Positions 1-7,142 are shown, counted from the first letter of the stretch. The stretch is 19,147 bases of DNA from SIG672 sp045535095 (GCA_045535095.1 JAZSKY010000061.1:1-19147); one strand, 5' to 3'. Translations and numbers: made by a program. Notes: generated from the letters alone by a model not told the origin.

Positions 1-666
1 GAGGGATGGAGCAAGCCCGTGCGAATTGACAGCTTGGGAGCAAATTACACCTTTGAAGCCATCGAGAGACGAATCCGAGACAACCTTCACAAAGAGCCCA
101 TGCCCCATATCCGTAAGCCGCAAAGGCGTGTAGCTTGTGAGCTTGAAAAGCAGATGAAGGCACTCGAACGGTATTCCACTATTGAAATACTGTTTATGAT
201 CTTCTTTGAGTTAATGGGAATTCCGTATGATGACCCGTTTACCAAGGAACAAAGGATGCCGCCGAAGTATGAGATAGCATCACCGTATTTTGCGCAGGAG
301 GCGATCAACAATGATCGTTATTGCCGTGAGATTCGCCTTATGAGTTGGTACGAGCTTCACACAACAGAGGACGTGACCGTATTCCGTGACAAGCGAAAAG
401 CCGAGCTTCAAAATTTGGACCGTGAGAGTAAGGCGGTTGACAACCGCCGCCGACGTCTTACCGATCCCGAGGAGAAACAGAAAAACAGCGCCGAGCGAAG
501 CGCGATCACAAAGAAAATGACGAACGTCCGCAGGGAGATGAACCTTGCGGACGATATTTTATCCGATTCGATAAGACTTGCCAAAGCCATAGCCGCAGAA
601 AAGGCTTGCGAGGAACGTCTTGTGCCGGATAGAAGCAAACAAAAACACAAAGAACAGGAGAGATAA
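1..666 (+). CDS. Relaxase/mobilization nuclease, C-terminal part (5' end outside window)
   Basis: The reading frame is open from base 1, so this is the 3' portion of a longer gene; a GTG at 19 lies inside the frame and is unlikely to be the true start. The first residues (SLGANYTFEAIERRI) match the short linker after the catalytic domain in MobA/VirD2-like relaxases of Tn916/Tn1549-type elements of Firmicutes. The rest is the charged helical tail typical of that family: a segment like 'DVTVFRDKRKAEL' followed by long Lys/Arg/Glu-rich helices (about residues 120-180). Relaxases nick oriT and lead the DNA strand through the conjugation channel; the catalytic Tyr/His part is not in this window. 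Only 1 nt separates its stop from the ParB-like gene, so the two are co-transcribed. Family assignment is from recalled similarity, with no database search. Confidence 0.8.
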   Translation, partial: EGWSKPVRIDSLGANYTFEAIERRIRDNLHKEPMPHIRKPQRRVACELEKQMKALERYSTIEILFMIFFELMGIPYDDPFTKEQRMPPKYEIASPYFAQEAINNDRYCREIRLMSWYELHTTEDVTVFRDKRKAELQNLDRESKAVDNRRRRLTDPEEKQKNSAERSAITKKMTNVRREMNLADDILSDSIRLAKAIAAEKACEERLVPDRSKQKHKEQER

Positions 667-667
667 A

Positions 668-1567
668 ATGTATAAGAAATTAAAAGAAAGAATCACCGAA
701 ACCACGCAGTATTATCTGCTGCGCAACGTACACCCGAGGGCAGAACAGCCCTTCCAAGTCCGTGACGATGAGGAAATGGAACGGCTTGTGGAGAGCATCC
801 ACATGAACGGAGTGCTCAATCCTCTTATCGTAACGCCGAGGCGCGGAGGCGGATATGAGATCGTATCGGGACACCGCCGCTATGCCGCTTGTCAGAAGCT
901 TGGCGTGGAGACCATTCCCGTTATCGTTCGTGACCTTGACCCCGATGAAGCAACACTTTGTATGATCGATTCCAACCTGCACCGCGAGCATCTGCTACCT
1001 TCGGAGAAAGCCTACGCTTACAAGGCAAAGATGGAGGTGCTGAATCGCCAAGGTCAGCGATATGGTCAAACTTCGTCGCAACCTGCGACAAAGTGGGATG
1101 CCGCTACCGAGATCGGCAAGGCGACAAACGAGAGCCGCGATCAAGTATTCCGTTATATCCGCTTGACCAACCTCATAAAGCCGCTAATGGATATTGTGGA
1201 CAGCGGACGAATTGCATTCACCCCCGCCGTGGAGCTTTCCTATCTGCCGCATGAGCTGCAGGACAAAATCGTGGAGATCTTTGAGAGAGACGAAGCCACG
1301 CCATCCTACGCGCAGACGGTGAGATTCAGAAGGCTTCACAGCGAGGGAAAGCTCACGGCTGATACCATTGAGGATATTATGGCAAAGCCGAATGCTAATC
1401 ATAGAGAGACGGTCAAATTCAGCTACGAGAGGATCGCCCGTTTCTTTCCACCCAATTATAGCACCAAACAGATGGAAGACGCAATTGTGCGGATCCTTGA
1501 AGAACGCAGACGAGAGGTTGGTGCAATGCCCGTCCCTTGCCGCCGTGACGATGTAGAAAGGGGATGA
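668..1567 (+). CDS. ParB/Spo0J-like partition protein of a mobile element
   Basis: 299 aa from the ATG at 668, chosen over an upstream in-frame ATG at 620 because GGAG at 657-660 gives an ideal SD and the upstream start would overlap the relaxase. The N-terminal ParB/sulfiredoxin-like nuclease fold carries the Box II motif SGHRRYAA (about residues 67-74) and the Box III motif N-LHREHLLPSEKA (about 103-115). These bind CTP in ParB CTPases. A helix-turn-helix region follows (about 144-190). ParB proteins bind parS-like sites and normally work with a ParA ATPase, but no parA is visible here. In integrative and conjugative elements such orphan ParB-like proteins sit next to conjugation genes. Position directly after a relaxase supports element maintenance or transfer rather than chromosome segregation. 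Confidence 0.88.
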   Translation: MYKKLKERITETTQYYLLRNVHPRAEQPFQVRDDEEMERLVESIHMNGVLNPLIVTPRRGGGYEIVSGHRRYAACQKLGVETIPVIVRDLDPDEATLCMIDSNLHREHLLPSEKAYAYKAKMEVLNRQGQRYGQTSSQPATKWDAATEIGKATNESRDQVFRYIRLTNLIKPLMDIVDSGRIAFTPAVELSYLPHELQDKIVEIFERDEATPSYAQTVRFRRLHSEGKLTADTIEDIMAKPNANHRETVKFSYERIARFFPPNYSTKQMEDAIVRILEERRREVGAMPVPCRRDDVERG

Positions 1568-1571
1568 TCTA

Positions 1572-1832
1572 TTGACAAAGATAAACAGATGGAAATGTTT
1601 TTTGTGTAGGGCGCGTTTTATTCTTGATAACAAGGTTGGTGGCTATCGCTGTCGATCCCAAGTCCCCGAACACGAGATATTAAAGATCGTTCGTATGTAT
1701 GCGCCGATCATCACCGAGTTTTTCGACAACGAGGAAGAAATGGCGAAGTTTCAAAAGTGGCGTGAGGAACAGGAGGAAAAGGAACGCTTGGAGAAGGAAG
1801 AGAAAGCAAAGAAGAAAGTAGGAGCGGCGTAA
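1572..1832 (+). CDS. Small hypothetical protein with Cys pair and charged coiled tail
   Basis: 86 aa beginning at a TTG (1572), 4 nt after the ParB stop, with AAGGGG at 1558-1563 as a well spaced SD; no ATG gives a comparable product. The N-terminus has CxxC (C9 and C12) and a further Cys near residue 28, suggesting a small incomplete zinc-ribbon. The C-terminal third (about 55-83) is almost entirely Glu/Lys/Arg and predicted to be one long helix. I do not recognise a named family. As the last gene of the relaxase-ParB run, ending in a strong terminator, it is probably an accessory protein of the mobile element. Confidence 0.65.
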   Translation: MTKINRWKCFLCRARFILDNKVGGYRCRSQVPEHEILKIVRMYAPIITEFFDNEEEMAKFQKWREEQEEKERLEKEEKAKKKVGAA

Positions 1833-1851
1833 TTTAGTACGAATGAGAAAG

Positions 1852-1891
1852 CCTCGGCAGGGAGTTTCCTTGCCGAGGTTATTTTTTATTT
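1852..1891 (+). terminator. Intrinsic terminator of the relaxase-parB run
   Basis: An 11-bp stem (1852-1862 with 1868-1878, one G-U pair) with a 5-nt loop is followed by a T-rich stretch (1879-1891). It lies 20 nt after the stop of the small protein gene and also separates it from the convergent minus-strand peptide gene. Confidence 0.88.
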
Positions 1892-1900
1892 ATATCCGCT

Positions 1901-2035
1901 TCAGTTTCCTCCGGGACCGTCTCTGCGTTCACAAGTGTCGGGAACCTCGATCTTACCCTTGATATCTCCGGGCTTAGTAAGAGGCTTTTTATCTTTAGGC
2001 TCTTGTTCTTTTTTCGTATCTTTATTTTCAGACAT
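1901..2035 (-). CDS. 44-aa basic/acidic peptide ending in Cys...DGPGGN, unrecognised
   Basis: A minus-strand ATG at 2033-2035 opens a 44-codon frame ending in TGA at 1901-1903. A textbook SD (GGAAAGGAG) lies 8-10 nt upstream, stronger than that of many large genes here. The peptide has a hydrophilic Lys/Glu/Asp-rich first half (residues 2-22), then a short less charged stretch containing its single Cys at residue 35, and ends with RRDGPGGN. It has no signal peptide or TM segment. It starts 37 nt after the stop of the DUF255 gene on the same strand, so they are probably co-transcribed. It could be a small accessory or regulatory protein, or a peptide substrate that is modified; nothing in the sequence decides. 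No modification enzyme lies next to it. The SD and operon position make it a real gene in my judgement. Confidence 0.6.
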   Translation of the reverse strand: MSENKDTKKEQEPKDKKPLTKPGDIKGKIEVPDTCERRDGPGGN

Positions 2036-2072
2036 ATTAATCACTCCTTTCCTCTATTTAGTGTTCGCAAAT

Positions 2073-4013
2073 TCAAATCAATTCATTCAAGTCGTTGGTT
2101 GGCGGTAGGCAGCTTTGACCTCGGCAGACGTAATAAGCGGTCTTGCCGTTTTTGAGCGGATATTCTTTTGTGGGGGCATCTAAAAAAATGACGATCGCAT
2201 CAGGTGGAAATGCAAGAGGCAAGCCTCTGTTGTCTGTATGTTGATCGGAAACGACCGTTACTTTCATTGGCGGCTTGTCGTGCTCCAAAAGCACTCTCAA
2301 AAACATAGCGTGGTTTGTGGGATATTGTGCTGCGCTTTGCGCGAGAAAATCAAGCTGCCGTTCCGCTTCGATTTTGTATTTCTCCTCGTCTGTAATAAGA
2401 GACAGGCGAACAAGATTATACGCCATCAGCGAATTACCGCTTGGGATCGCGCCGTCGTAGGTTTCTTTTGGACGCAAAATCAGCTCCTCGTGATCTTTGC
2501 CATACAGATAAAATCCGCCCGTATTATCTCCGAAATCCGATATGACCTTATCGCATAAGCGCATTGCCCTATTCAAATGTTCACTATCCAAAGTAGCGCG
2601 ATACAGCGAAAGTTGGGCAAAAACATACGCGGAGTAATCATCGATAAAGCCTTTTACGCCCCGTTTTTTCATATAAAAGCTGACATAGAGCGCATCACCA
2701 TCACACAGACATTTCTGCATAAAGCTATCTGAGTTTTGTGCGGCAGAAAGATATATTTCCTTCCCGCTGACAAGATACAGCTCACACATAGCGGCGATCA
2801 TCAGGCTGTTCCACGACGTTAAGATCTTTTCGTCGCGGTGAAGTGAATATCGCTTTTTTCGGTAATCATAAAGCATGGGAAGAAAAGATTCAAAGCTGTT
2901 ATTGGAAGGATCGCTTTTTAAGAGATTCGGGATATTCTTGCCCTCAAAATTGCCTGCGTCCGTTATATCAAAATGACGGTTGAAGCGCGTTCCGTCCTCT
3001 GTGCCAAGAATCTTTGTGATCTCGTCGGGCGTAAACAGATAATATTTTCCTTCTTCACCCTCGATGTCGGCGTCCTGCGAGCTGTAAAATCCGCCTTCGG
3101 GGGAGGTCATTTCAAGGAGAATATAGCTTGCCGTTTTTTCTGCGATCTCAAGATATAATGCCTTTTTTGTTACCGTGTACGCCTTACAATAGGCGAGTAT
3201 CAGGAGCGCGTTGTCGTACAGCATTTTCTCGAAATGCGGAGCAAGAAACTTTTTGTCGGTGGAATAGCGGCAGAATCCAAATCCGATGTGATCGAACATT
3301 CCACCGCGATACATCTGTAAGAGGGTTTGCTCCGCCATGTTCAGACACGAGGCTGTTTTGTAACGCTCGTAGTAATCGAGCAAAAAGAGCAGATTGTGCG
3401 GTGTCGGAAACTTCGGCGCTCGTCCGAATCCGCCGTGTTTTGCGTCATAGATGCGCTCATATTGCGACACTGCCAAGTGTGTTAGATCAATATCCGCTAT
3501 ATCCGACACGCTCTCCGAGCTGTTCAGATGCTCAATAATTTTCTCCGAATCCCTCAAGAGCATATCGCGGTCGGATACCCATTTTTCGTGTATGGCGAGC
3601 AGTAGCTCCCGAAAGCCTATCATACCGCCCCGTGAGGTTTTGGGAAAATAAGTTCCAGCGAAAAACGGCTTCTGATCTGCCGTCATAAAGATGCTGGTGG
3701 GCCAGCCACCGCTTCCCGTGAAGGCTTGACAGACCGCCATATAGACACTGTCAATGTCGGGACGCTCCTCTTTATCAACCTTGATGGATATAAAATATTT
3801 ATTCAAAATCTCGGCCATTTCTTCGTCCTCAAAGCTCTCGTGAGCAAGCACGTGACACCAATGGCACGCACTGTATCCGATACTTAAAAATATGGGCTTG
3901 TCCTCCCTTGCCGCGAGTTCAAACGCCTCGTCGCACCAAGGATACCACTCCACGGGATTATCCTTGTGTTGAAGTAAATAGGGGCTTGTTTCCTTTGCCA
4001 ATCGATTGCTCAT
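2073..4013 (-). CDS. DUF255 thioredoxin-domain protein, YyaL/SSP411 (SPATA20) family
   Basis: 646 aa, near the usual ~650-700 aa of this family. The N-terminal thioredoxin-like DUF255 domain shows NPVEWYPW (19-26), SACHWCHVL (48-56, with the C50-x-x-C53 pair), VDKEERPDID (79-88) and GGWPTSIF (102-109). The remaining ~450 residues form the (alpha/alpha)-barrel, N-acyl-glucosamine-2-epimerase-like part, seen in GGFGRAPKFP, LAPHFEKMLYDNALL, QDADIEGEEGKYY and LTSWNSLMI. The biochemical role of the family is not firmly established; a redox or sugar-related function has been suggested. GGAGGTGA lies 5 nt before the ATG. It is divergent from the Rieske/catalase run and followed by the 44-aa peptide gene. 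Neighbours suggest a role in redox stress, which is inference. Confidence 0.93.
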   Translation of the reverse strand: MSNRLAKETSPYLLQHKDNPVEWYPWCDEAFELAAREDKPIFLSIGYSACHWCHVLAHESFEDEEMAEILNKYFISIKVDKEERPDIDSVYMAVCQAFTGSGGWPTSIFMTADQKPFFAGTYFPKTSRGGMIGFRELLLAIHEKWVSDRDMLLRDSEKIIEHLNSSESVSDIADIDLTHLAVSQYERIYDAKHGGFGRAPKFPTPHNLLFLLDYYERYKTASCLNMAEQTLLQMYRGGMFDHIGFGFCRYSTDKKFLAPHFEKMLYDNALLILAYCKAYTVTKKALYLEIAEKTASYILLEMTSPEGGFYSSQDADIEGEEGKYYLFTPDEITKILGTEDGTRFNRHFDITDAGNFEGKNIPNLLKSDPSNNSFESFLPMLYDYRKKRYSLHRDEKILTSWNSLMIAAMCELYLVSGKEIYLSAAQNSDSFMQKCLCDGDALYVSFYMKKRGVKGFIDDYSAYVFAQLSLYRATLDSEHLNRAMRLCDKVISDFGDNTGGFYLYGKDHEELILRPKETYDGAIPSGNSLMAYNLVRLSLITDEEKYKIEAERQLDFLAQSAAQYPTNHAMFLRVLLEHDKPPMKVTVVSDQHTDNRGLPLAFPPDAIVIFLDAPTKEYPLKNGKTAYYVCRGQSCLPPTNDLNELI

Positions 4014-4136
4014 ATCTTCACCTCCGTTATCTCTTTTATTTTCGGCATTTCCGAAGTGATCTATACGAGATTTTGACAGGTATGTAAGACCCGAAAATCA
4101 CAAATACTATTCATATCACAAATCGGAGGTAAAAAG
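4014..4136. promoter_or_regulatory. Divergent promoter region between the DUF255 gene and the redox run
   Basis: This 123-bp gap must start transcription both ways. For the minus strand, TTACAT (4082-4087) and TATAGA (4060-4065) with a 16-bp spacer form a plausible promoter. For the plus strand, a perfect TTGACA lies at 4073-4078, but no good -10 follows at 16-18 bp; TACTAT at 4105-4110 is too far away. That leaves the plus promoter unresolved and possibly activator-dependent. A small palindrome (TTCGG/CCGAA, 4041-4055) sits in the minus-strand leader. I could not recognise a clean PerR or OxyR-type operator. Confidence 0.4.
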
Positions 4137-4316
4137 ATGACGAAAGACGAAATGCCGGTTGGCTTTGCTATGGCGCTTGCGATGAATCCCGAAGCTATGC
4201 AGAAGTTCGGAACGCTCAGCGAGGAACAAAAGCAACAGATCATCGCAGGAACACACGCGGTAAAAAGCAGAGATGAGATGCGTCACTACGTGGATTCTCT
4301 GGTAAACGGCAAGTGA
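4137..4316 (+). CDS. 59-aa conserved-looking helical protein, unknown function
   Basis: ATG at 4137 with GGAGG 7 nt upstream (AATCGGAGGTAAAAAG context); TGA at 4314-4316 overlaps the ATG of the FAD/Rieske gene (TGATG), implying translational coupling. The peptide has a Met-rich amphipathic N-terminus (PVGFAMALAMNPEAM, about 7-21) and a second half LSEEQKQQII...VKSRDEMRHYVDSL. This is an all-helical layout seen in many short uncharacterised Clostridia proteins, and the second half resembles the C-terminal helices of YdeI-like proteins. No TM segment or Cys. Coupling to the oxidoreductase suggests a partner or chaperone role, which is inference only. Confidence 0.72.
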   Translation: MTKDEMPVGFAMALAMNPEAMQKFGTLSEEQKQQIIAGTHAVKSRDEMRHYVDSLVNGK

Positions 4317-5620
4317 TGAGTATGGATTCTATTTGGGAAGATACTGCAAAGCGTGTGCATTTTGATGCTTTGAGTAGCAATAAAAACACCGACATTTTGA
4401 TCATCGGAGGCGGGATCACGGGGATTTTATGCGCCTATAAGCTAAAAAATGCGGGAGTGGATTGTATACTGGTCGAGGCGAATGAGATCAGCGGTGGTAT
4501 CACAAAAAACACCACGGCGAAGATCACTTTGGGGCACGGTTTGATCTACGACAAAATGATCAAACGCTTTGGTGAGGATAAAACACGCCTTTACATTGAC
4601 GCACAAAACAAAGCAATCAAAGAATATGCTCGGCTTTGTGAAAAGATCGATTGCGACTATGAAACGCGGGATAACTACGTATATTCTATGGGTGACCGCA
4701 AGAAGATTGAAAAAGAGGTCGCCGCCTTGGGGCGTCTCGGTATGAAAGCAGAGTCCTTGGATGCCTGCGAGCTTCCGTTTACGGTCGCAGGGGCGGTGCG
4801 CGTGAGAGATCAAGCGCAGTTCCACCCGTTGAAATTTCTCTATACAATTGCAAAAGATCTGCCAATCTACGAGCATACTAAAGTCGTGGAACTGATGCCG
4901 CACAAGGCAATCATCAATCACGGTGAAATCACCTACAAAAAACTGATTATTGCAACTCATTTTCCGATGCTCAATAAACATGGCTTGTACTATCTCAAAC
5001 TCTATCAGCATCGTTCCTACGTTCTTGCACTCAAAAACGCCAAAAAAGTAGAAGGAATGTATGTGGATGAATCGGACACGGGACTGTCCTTCCGAAGTTA
5101 CGGCGATCTTCTGCTCCTCGGCGGTGGCGGACACCGAACTGGCAAGCAAGGCGGTTGTTGGCAGGAGCTTGAAGATTTTGCCCGTAAGTATTACAAAAAT
5201 GCCGAGATCGTCGGCAAGTGGGCGACGCAGGATTGTATGACGCTTGATGATATCCCTTATATCGGTCAATATTCAAAACCCACGCCCGACGTCTTCGTTG
5301 CAACGGGATTTAACAAATGGGGCATGACCAACGCCATGGTCGCCGCAGATATTCTCTGCGATCTCGTTCAAGGAAAGCCCAACCCTTATGCTGACGTTTT
5401 CGACCCCTCACGCACGGTTTTTCATCCACAGCTTGCGGTAAATGCTTTTGAGTCTGCAATCGGACTTCTTACACCCACCGCGCCCCGATGTCCACACCTC
5501 GGTTGCGCCCTCAAATACAACAAAGCCGAACACACCTGGGACTGCCCCTGCCACGGCTCACGTTTCACTGAAGACGGCGAGCTGATCGACAATCCCGCGA
5601 CGGATGATAAAAGAATATAG
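4316..5620 (+). CDS. FAD-dependent oxidoreductase with C-terminal Rieske [2Fe-2S] domain
   Basis: 434 aa from ATG 4316, which overlaps the preceding stop; ATG 4322 is an alternative. The N-terminus carries the Rossmann FAD-binding motif DILIIGGGITG (about 26-36) and the DAO-type fold. Near the end of that domain is GFNKWGMTNAMVAADIL, which closes the FAD site in this family. The last ~45 residues are a Rieske domain: CPHLGC (C392, H394, C397) and CPCHGS (C410, C412, H413). Ligands are C392, H394, C410 and H413; C397 and C412 match the disulfide pair of high-potential Rieske proteins. The architecture is that of Bacillus YhfW-like proteins; substrate unknown. No signal peptide, so probably cytoplasmic. 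Sits between the 59-aa gene and Mn catalase, pointing to oxidant or electron-transfer handling. Confidence 0.93.
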   Translation: MSMDSIWEDTAKRVHFDALSSNKNTDILIIGGGITGILCAYKLKNAGVDCILVEANEISGGITKNTTAKITLGHGLIYDKMIKRFGEDKTRLYIDAQNKAIKEYARLCEKIDCDYETRDNYVYSMGDRKKIEKEVAALGRLGMKAESLDACELPFTVAGAVRVRDQAQFHPLKFLYTIAKDLPIYEHTKVVELMPHKAIINHGEITYKKLIIATHFPMLNKHGLYYLKLYQHRSYVLALKNAKKVEGMYVDESDTGLSFRSYGDLLLLGGGGHRTGKQGGCWQELEDFARKYYKNAEIVGKWATQDCMTLDDIPYIGQYSKPTPDVFVATGFNKWGMTNAMVAADILCDLVQGKPNPYADVFDPSRTVFHPQLAVNAFESAIGLLTPTAPRCPHLGCALKYNKAEHTWDCPCHGSRFTEDGELIDNPATDDKRI

Positions 5621-5685
5621 CAGTATACGCCTTCGCATAATGGGAAATAATAGTATTAAATCCATAAACGGAGGTTAAATTTGCT

Positions 5686-6348
5686 ATGTTCAAACATGAA
5701 AAACAATTATTCCATCCCGTAGAGGTCGAAAGACCGAACTCCCAGTACGCCGTACTGCTCCAGGAACAGCTCGGCGGCGGTAACGGTGAGCTCAAGGCGG
5801 CAATGCAGTATATGTCGCAGAGCTTCAGGATCAAGGATCCCGAAATCAAGGATCTCTTTCTTGATATCGCCGCAGAGGAGCTTGGTCATATGGAGATGGT
5901 GGCACAGACTATCAATCTTCTTAACGGTCATGACGTGGATGCCACCAAGGTGCAGGCAGGAGAGGTGCAGACGCACGTTCTGCTCGGACTGAATCCCGGG
6001 CTTATTAATTCTTCGGGATATTCATGGACGGGAGATTACGTCACCGTCACGGGCGACCTGTGCGCAGACCTGCTCTCCAATATCGCGTCCGAGCAGAGAG
6101 CCAAGGTGGTTTATGAGTATCTCTACCGTCAGATTGAGGACAAAAAGGTCAGAGAGACCATTGATTTTCTCCTCAACCGTGAAGAAGCCCACAATCAGAT
6201 GTTCCGCGATGCCTTCAATAAGGTACAACAGACCGGCTCTAACCGCGACTTCGGCACGACCAAGGCAGCAAAAATGTATTTTTCTATGTCCGATCCCGGA
6301 CCCAACGCTTTTGCAACGGGCGAGATCCACGCTCCGGCGTTTAAGTGA
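5686..6348 (+). CDS. Manganese catalase (CotJC-like, non-haem)
   Basis: 220 aa; converts H2O2 to water and O2 with a dimanganese centre. It is a ferritin-like four-helix protein. Ligands can be placed by motif: E35 (GGGNGELKAAMQY), E65 and H68 (AAEELGHME), E136 (SEQRAK) and H169 (REEAHNQMF). The spacings E65-H68 and E136-H169 equal those of E66/H69 and E148/H181 in the Lactobacillus plantarum enzyme, so the active site looks intact. The protein is shorter than the 270-300 aa long forms and close to CotJC/YdbD-type sizes. ATG 5686 has GGAGG ten nt upstream. It follows the Rieske gene by 65 bp on the same strand without a terminator between them, and ends in a terminator at 6391. Likely an oxygen-defence gene carried by the left block. 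Confidence 0.95.
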   Translation: MFKHEKQLFHPVEVERPNSQYAVLLQEQLGGGNGELKAAMQYMSQSFRIKDPEIKDLFLDIAAEELGHMEMVAQTINLLNGHDVDATKVQAGEVQTHVLLGLNPGLINSSGYSWTGDYVTVTGDLCADLLSNIASEQRAKVVYEYLYRQIEDKKVRETIDFLLNREEAHNQMFRDAFNKVQQTGSNRDFGTTKAAKMYFSMSDPGPNAFATGEIHAPAFK

Positions 6349-6390
6349 AAATAATTACTGTTACCAAATACTCTATCGTGCATTAGAAAA

Positions 6391-6432
6391 GCCACCGACA
6401 ATTTTTCTTATCGGTGGCTATTTTCATTTCTT
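6391..6432 (+). terminator. Intrinsic terminator after Mn catalase
   Basis: GCCACCGA (6391-6398) pairs with TCGGTGGC (6411-6418), 8 bp, followed by TATTTTCATTTC. It lies 42 nt after the catalase stop. Confidence 0.85.
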
Positions 6433-6449
6433 ACTATTAAAGTTGGGAT

Positions 6450-6507
6450 ACTCAAATAAAACAAATAATCCGAACGCTTCTCCAAGTAAGAGAATGTTCA
6501 GATTATT
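6450..6507 (-). terminator. Intrinsic terminator of the minus-strand tRNA-Pro
   Basis: Read on the minus strand just after the tRNA CCA end, 6489-6507 pairs with 6464-6482 (AATAATC/GATTATT outer stem, then a GAAC/GTTC and TTCTC/GAGAA inner stem, with small mismatches). It is followed by TTTGTTTTATTT. The orientation fits termination of the tRNA transcript. Confidence 0.7.
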
Positions 6508-6513
6508 TTCATG

Positions 6514-6588
6514 TGGTCGGGATGACAGGAGTCGAACCTGCTTGACCTTGCTCCCAAAGCAAGTGGGTGACCGTTACCCTACATCCCG
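6514..6588 (-). tRNA. tRNA-Pro (anticodon UGG), intact
   Basis: The minus strand folds into a full cloverleaf. Acceptor stem CGGGATG (6582-6588) pairs with CATCCCG (6518-6524). The D arm is GGGT-AACGGTC-ACCC, the anticodon arm CTTGC-TTTGGGA-GCAAG (anticodon TGG, Pro), the variable loop GTCAA, and the T arm GCAGG-TTCGACT-CCTGT. Discriminator A and an encoded CCA complete it. The D arm differs from the GCGC...GCGC D arms of the three truncated tRNA-Pro copies upstream, so this copy did not arise by simple duplication of them. Confidence 0.93.
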
Positions 6589-6597
6589 ATTATTCAA

Positions 6598-6626
6598 TTT
6601 TTAGCGGTTTTTCCGTAAGTGGTCAA
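6598..6626 (-). promoter_or_regulatory. Putative promoter of the intact tRNA-Pro, supplied by repeat unit 1
   Basis: On the minus strand, TTGACC (6621-6626) and TAAAAA (6598-6603) have a 17-bp spacer. The predicted start is a few nt before the tRNA 5' end at 6588. The same -35/-10 pair with the same spacing recurs in unit 2 (TTGACC 6827-6832, TAAAAA 6804-6809), upstream of the second tRNA 5' half. Confidence 0.55.
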
Positions 6627-6753
6627 ACATGTGGTCAAACCGCTTTTGTTGATGATTTTGCGAGAGAGCAGAGTACAGAAAAAGTCAGTGTTTACAAGGG
6701 CTTTCGGCGTTTTTTGCTTCGGAATACCTTGGGGGTGGTGTCCTGCTCCCAAA
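6611..6753 (+). repeat. tRNA-Pro-associated repeat unit 1 (probable integrase-tail/att remnant)
   Basis: About 143 bp, nearly identical to 6817-6958. It opens with two copies of TGGTCAAAC 12 bp apart, then a shared stretch with CGAGAGAGCAGAGT and AAAAGTCAGTGTTTACAAGG. It ends GGTGTCCTGCTCCCAAA, where it meets a tRNA-Pro 5' half exactly at the anticodon loop. One plus-strand frame reads KWSNMWSNRF then a stop, conserved in both units, which looks like the last codons of an integrase gene. The body of such a gene is absent. I interpret this as the attachment-site end left after loss of an integrated element. Confidence 0.65.
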
Positions 6754-6784
6754 CGTCGCGCGCTACCAGCTGCGCCACACCCCG
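6747..6784 (-). pseudogene. tRNA-Pro 5' half, copy 2 (truncated at anticodon loop)
   Basis: Reads CGGGGTG-TG-GCGC-AGCTGGTA-GCGC-G-CGACG-TTTGGGA on the minus strand: acceptor 5' strand, complete D arm, anticodon 5' stem and loop (UGG). After the loop comes GCAGGACACC, which does not pair with CGACG, and there is no T arm. It is a displaced 5' half rather than a functional tRNA. Confidence 0.8.
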
Positions 6785-6816
6785 AAGTGTGTAAAATATT
6801 CGATTTTTAGGTCAAT

Positions 6817-6958
6817 TTCCGTAAGTGGTCAAACATGTGGTCAAACCGTTTTTATTGAGGATTTTGCGAGAGAGCAGAGTGCCGAAAAAGTCAGTGTTTA
6901 CAAGGGTTTTCGGCATTTTTCGGGATTTCATAATGAGGGGCGGTGTCTTGCTCCCAAA
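6817..6958 (+). repeat. tRNA-Pro-associated repeat unit 2
   Basis: Second copy of the unit at 6611-6753, about 142 bp, with the same TGGTCAAAC pair, the same KWSNMWSNRF-stop frame end, the same central stretch and the same GGTGTC-TGCTCCCAAA end. The differences are mostly scattered substitutions, with more divergence in the last third, so the duplication is not brand new or both came from related elements. Confidence 0.75.
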
Positions 6959-6989
6959 CCAGGCGCGCTACCAACTGCGCTACATCCCG
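6952..6989 (-). pseudogene. tRNA-Pro 5' half, copy 3
   Basis: Minus strand reads CGGGATG-TA-GCGC-AGTTGGTA-GCGC-G-CCTGG-TTTGGGA, the standard Clostridia tRNA-Pro(UGG) 5' half. It then runs into GCAAGACACC instead of the CCAGG needed to close the anticodon stem. No T arm or acceptor 3' strand follows. Confidence 0.8.
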
Positions 6990-7142
6990 ATATTATTTAA
7001 TTTTACTCTTGGGACTCACTAGTCTTGACCCCTTCCGAAAACTACGCAAAAATGTTCATTCGGCACAGCCGAACTCCATTTTAGCTGTTTTCGTTACTCC
7101 TCCAAGAAAACCTGCCGTCGGGCAGCTTTTCTTCATCGTCGG
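6990..7142. other. Unrelated ~150-bp remnant between tRNA-Pro halves 3 and 4
   Basis: No coding frame that I can support. It contains a 6-bp palindrome TTCGGC-ACA-GCCGAA (7059-7073) and a CTGCC/GGCAG hairpin near 7110-7124. Its right end meets copy 4 at CCCAAA like the two repeat units do, but its sequence is different, consistent with the end of a different integrated element. Confidence 0.4.

Noticed and set aside
620..667. Extended N-terminus for the ParB-like protein
   Set aside because: It would overlap the relaxase frame and ignores the well placed SD before 668.
4073..4110. Plus-strand sigma-70 promoter using the perfect TTGACA
   Set aside because: No acceptable -10 box lies at 16-18 bp, so I list only an unresolved divergent regulatory region.
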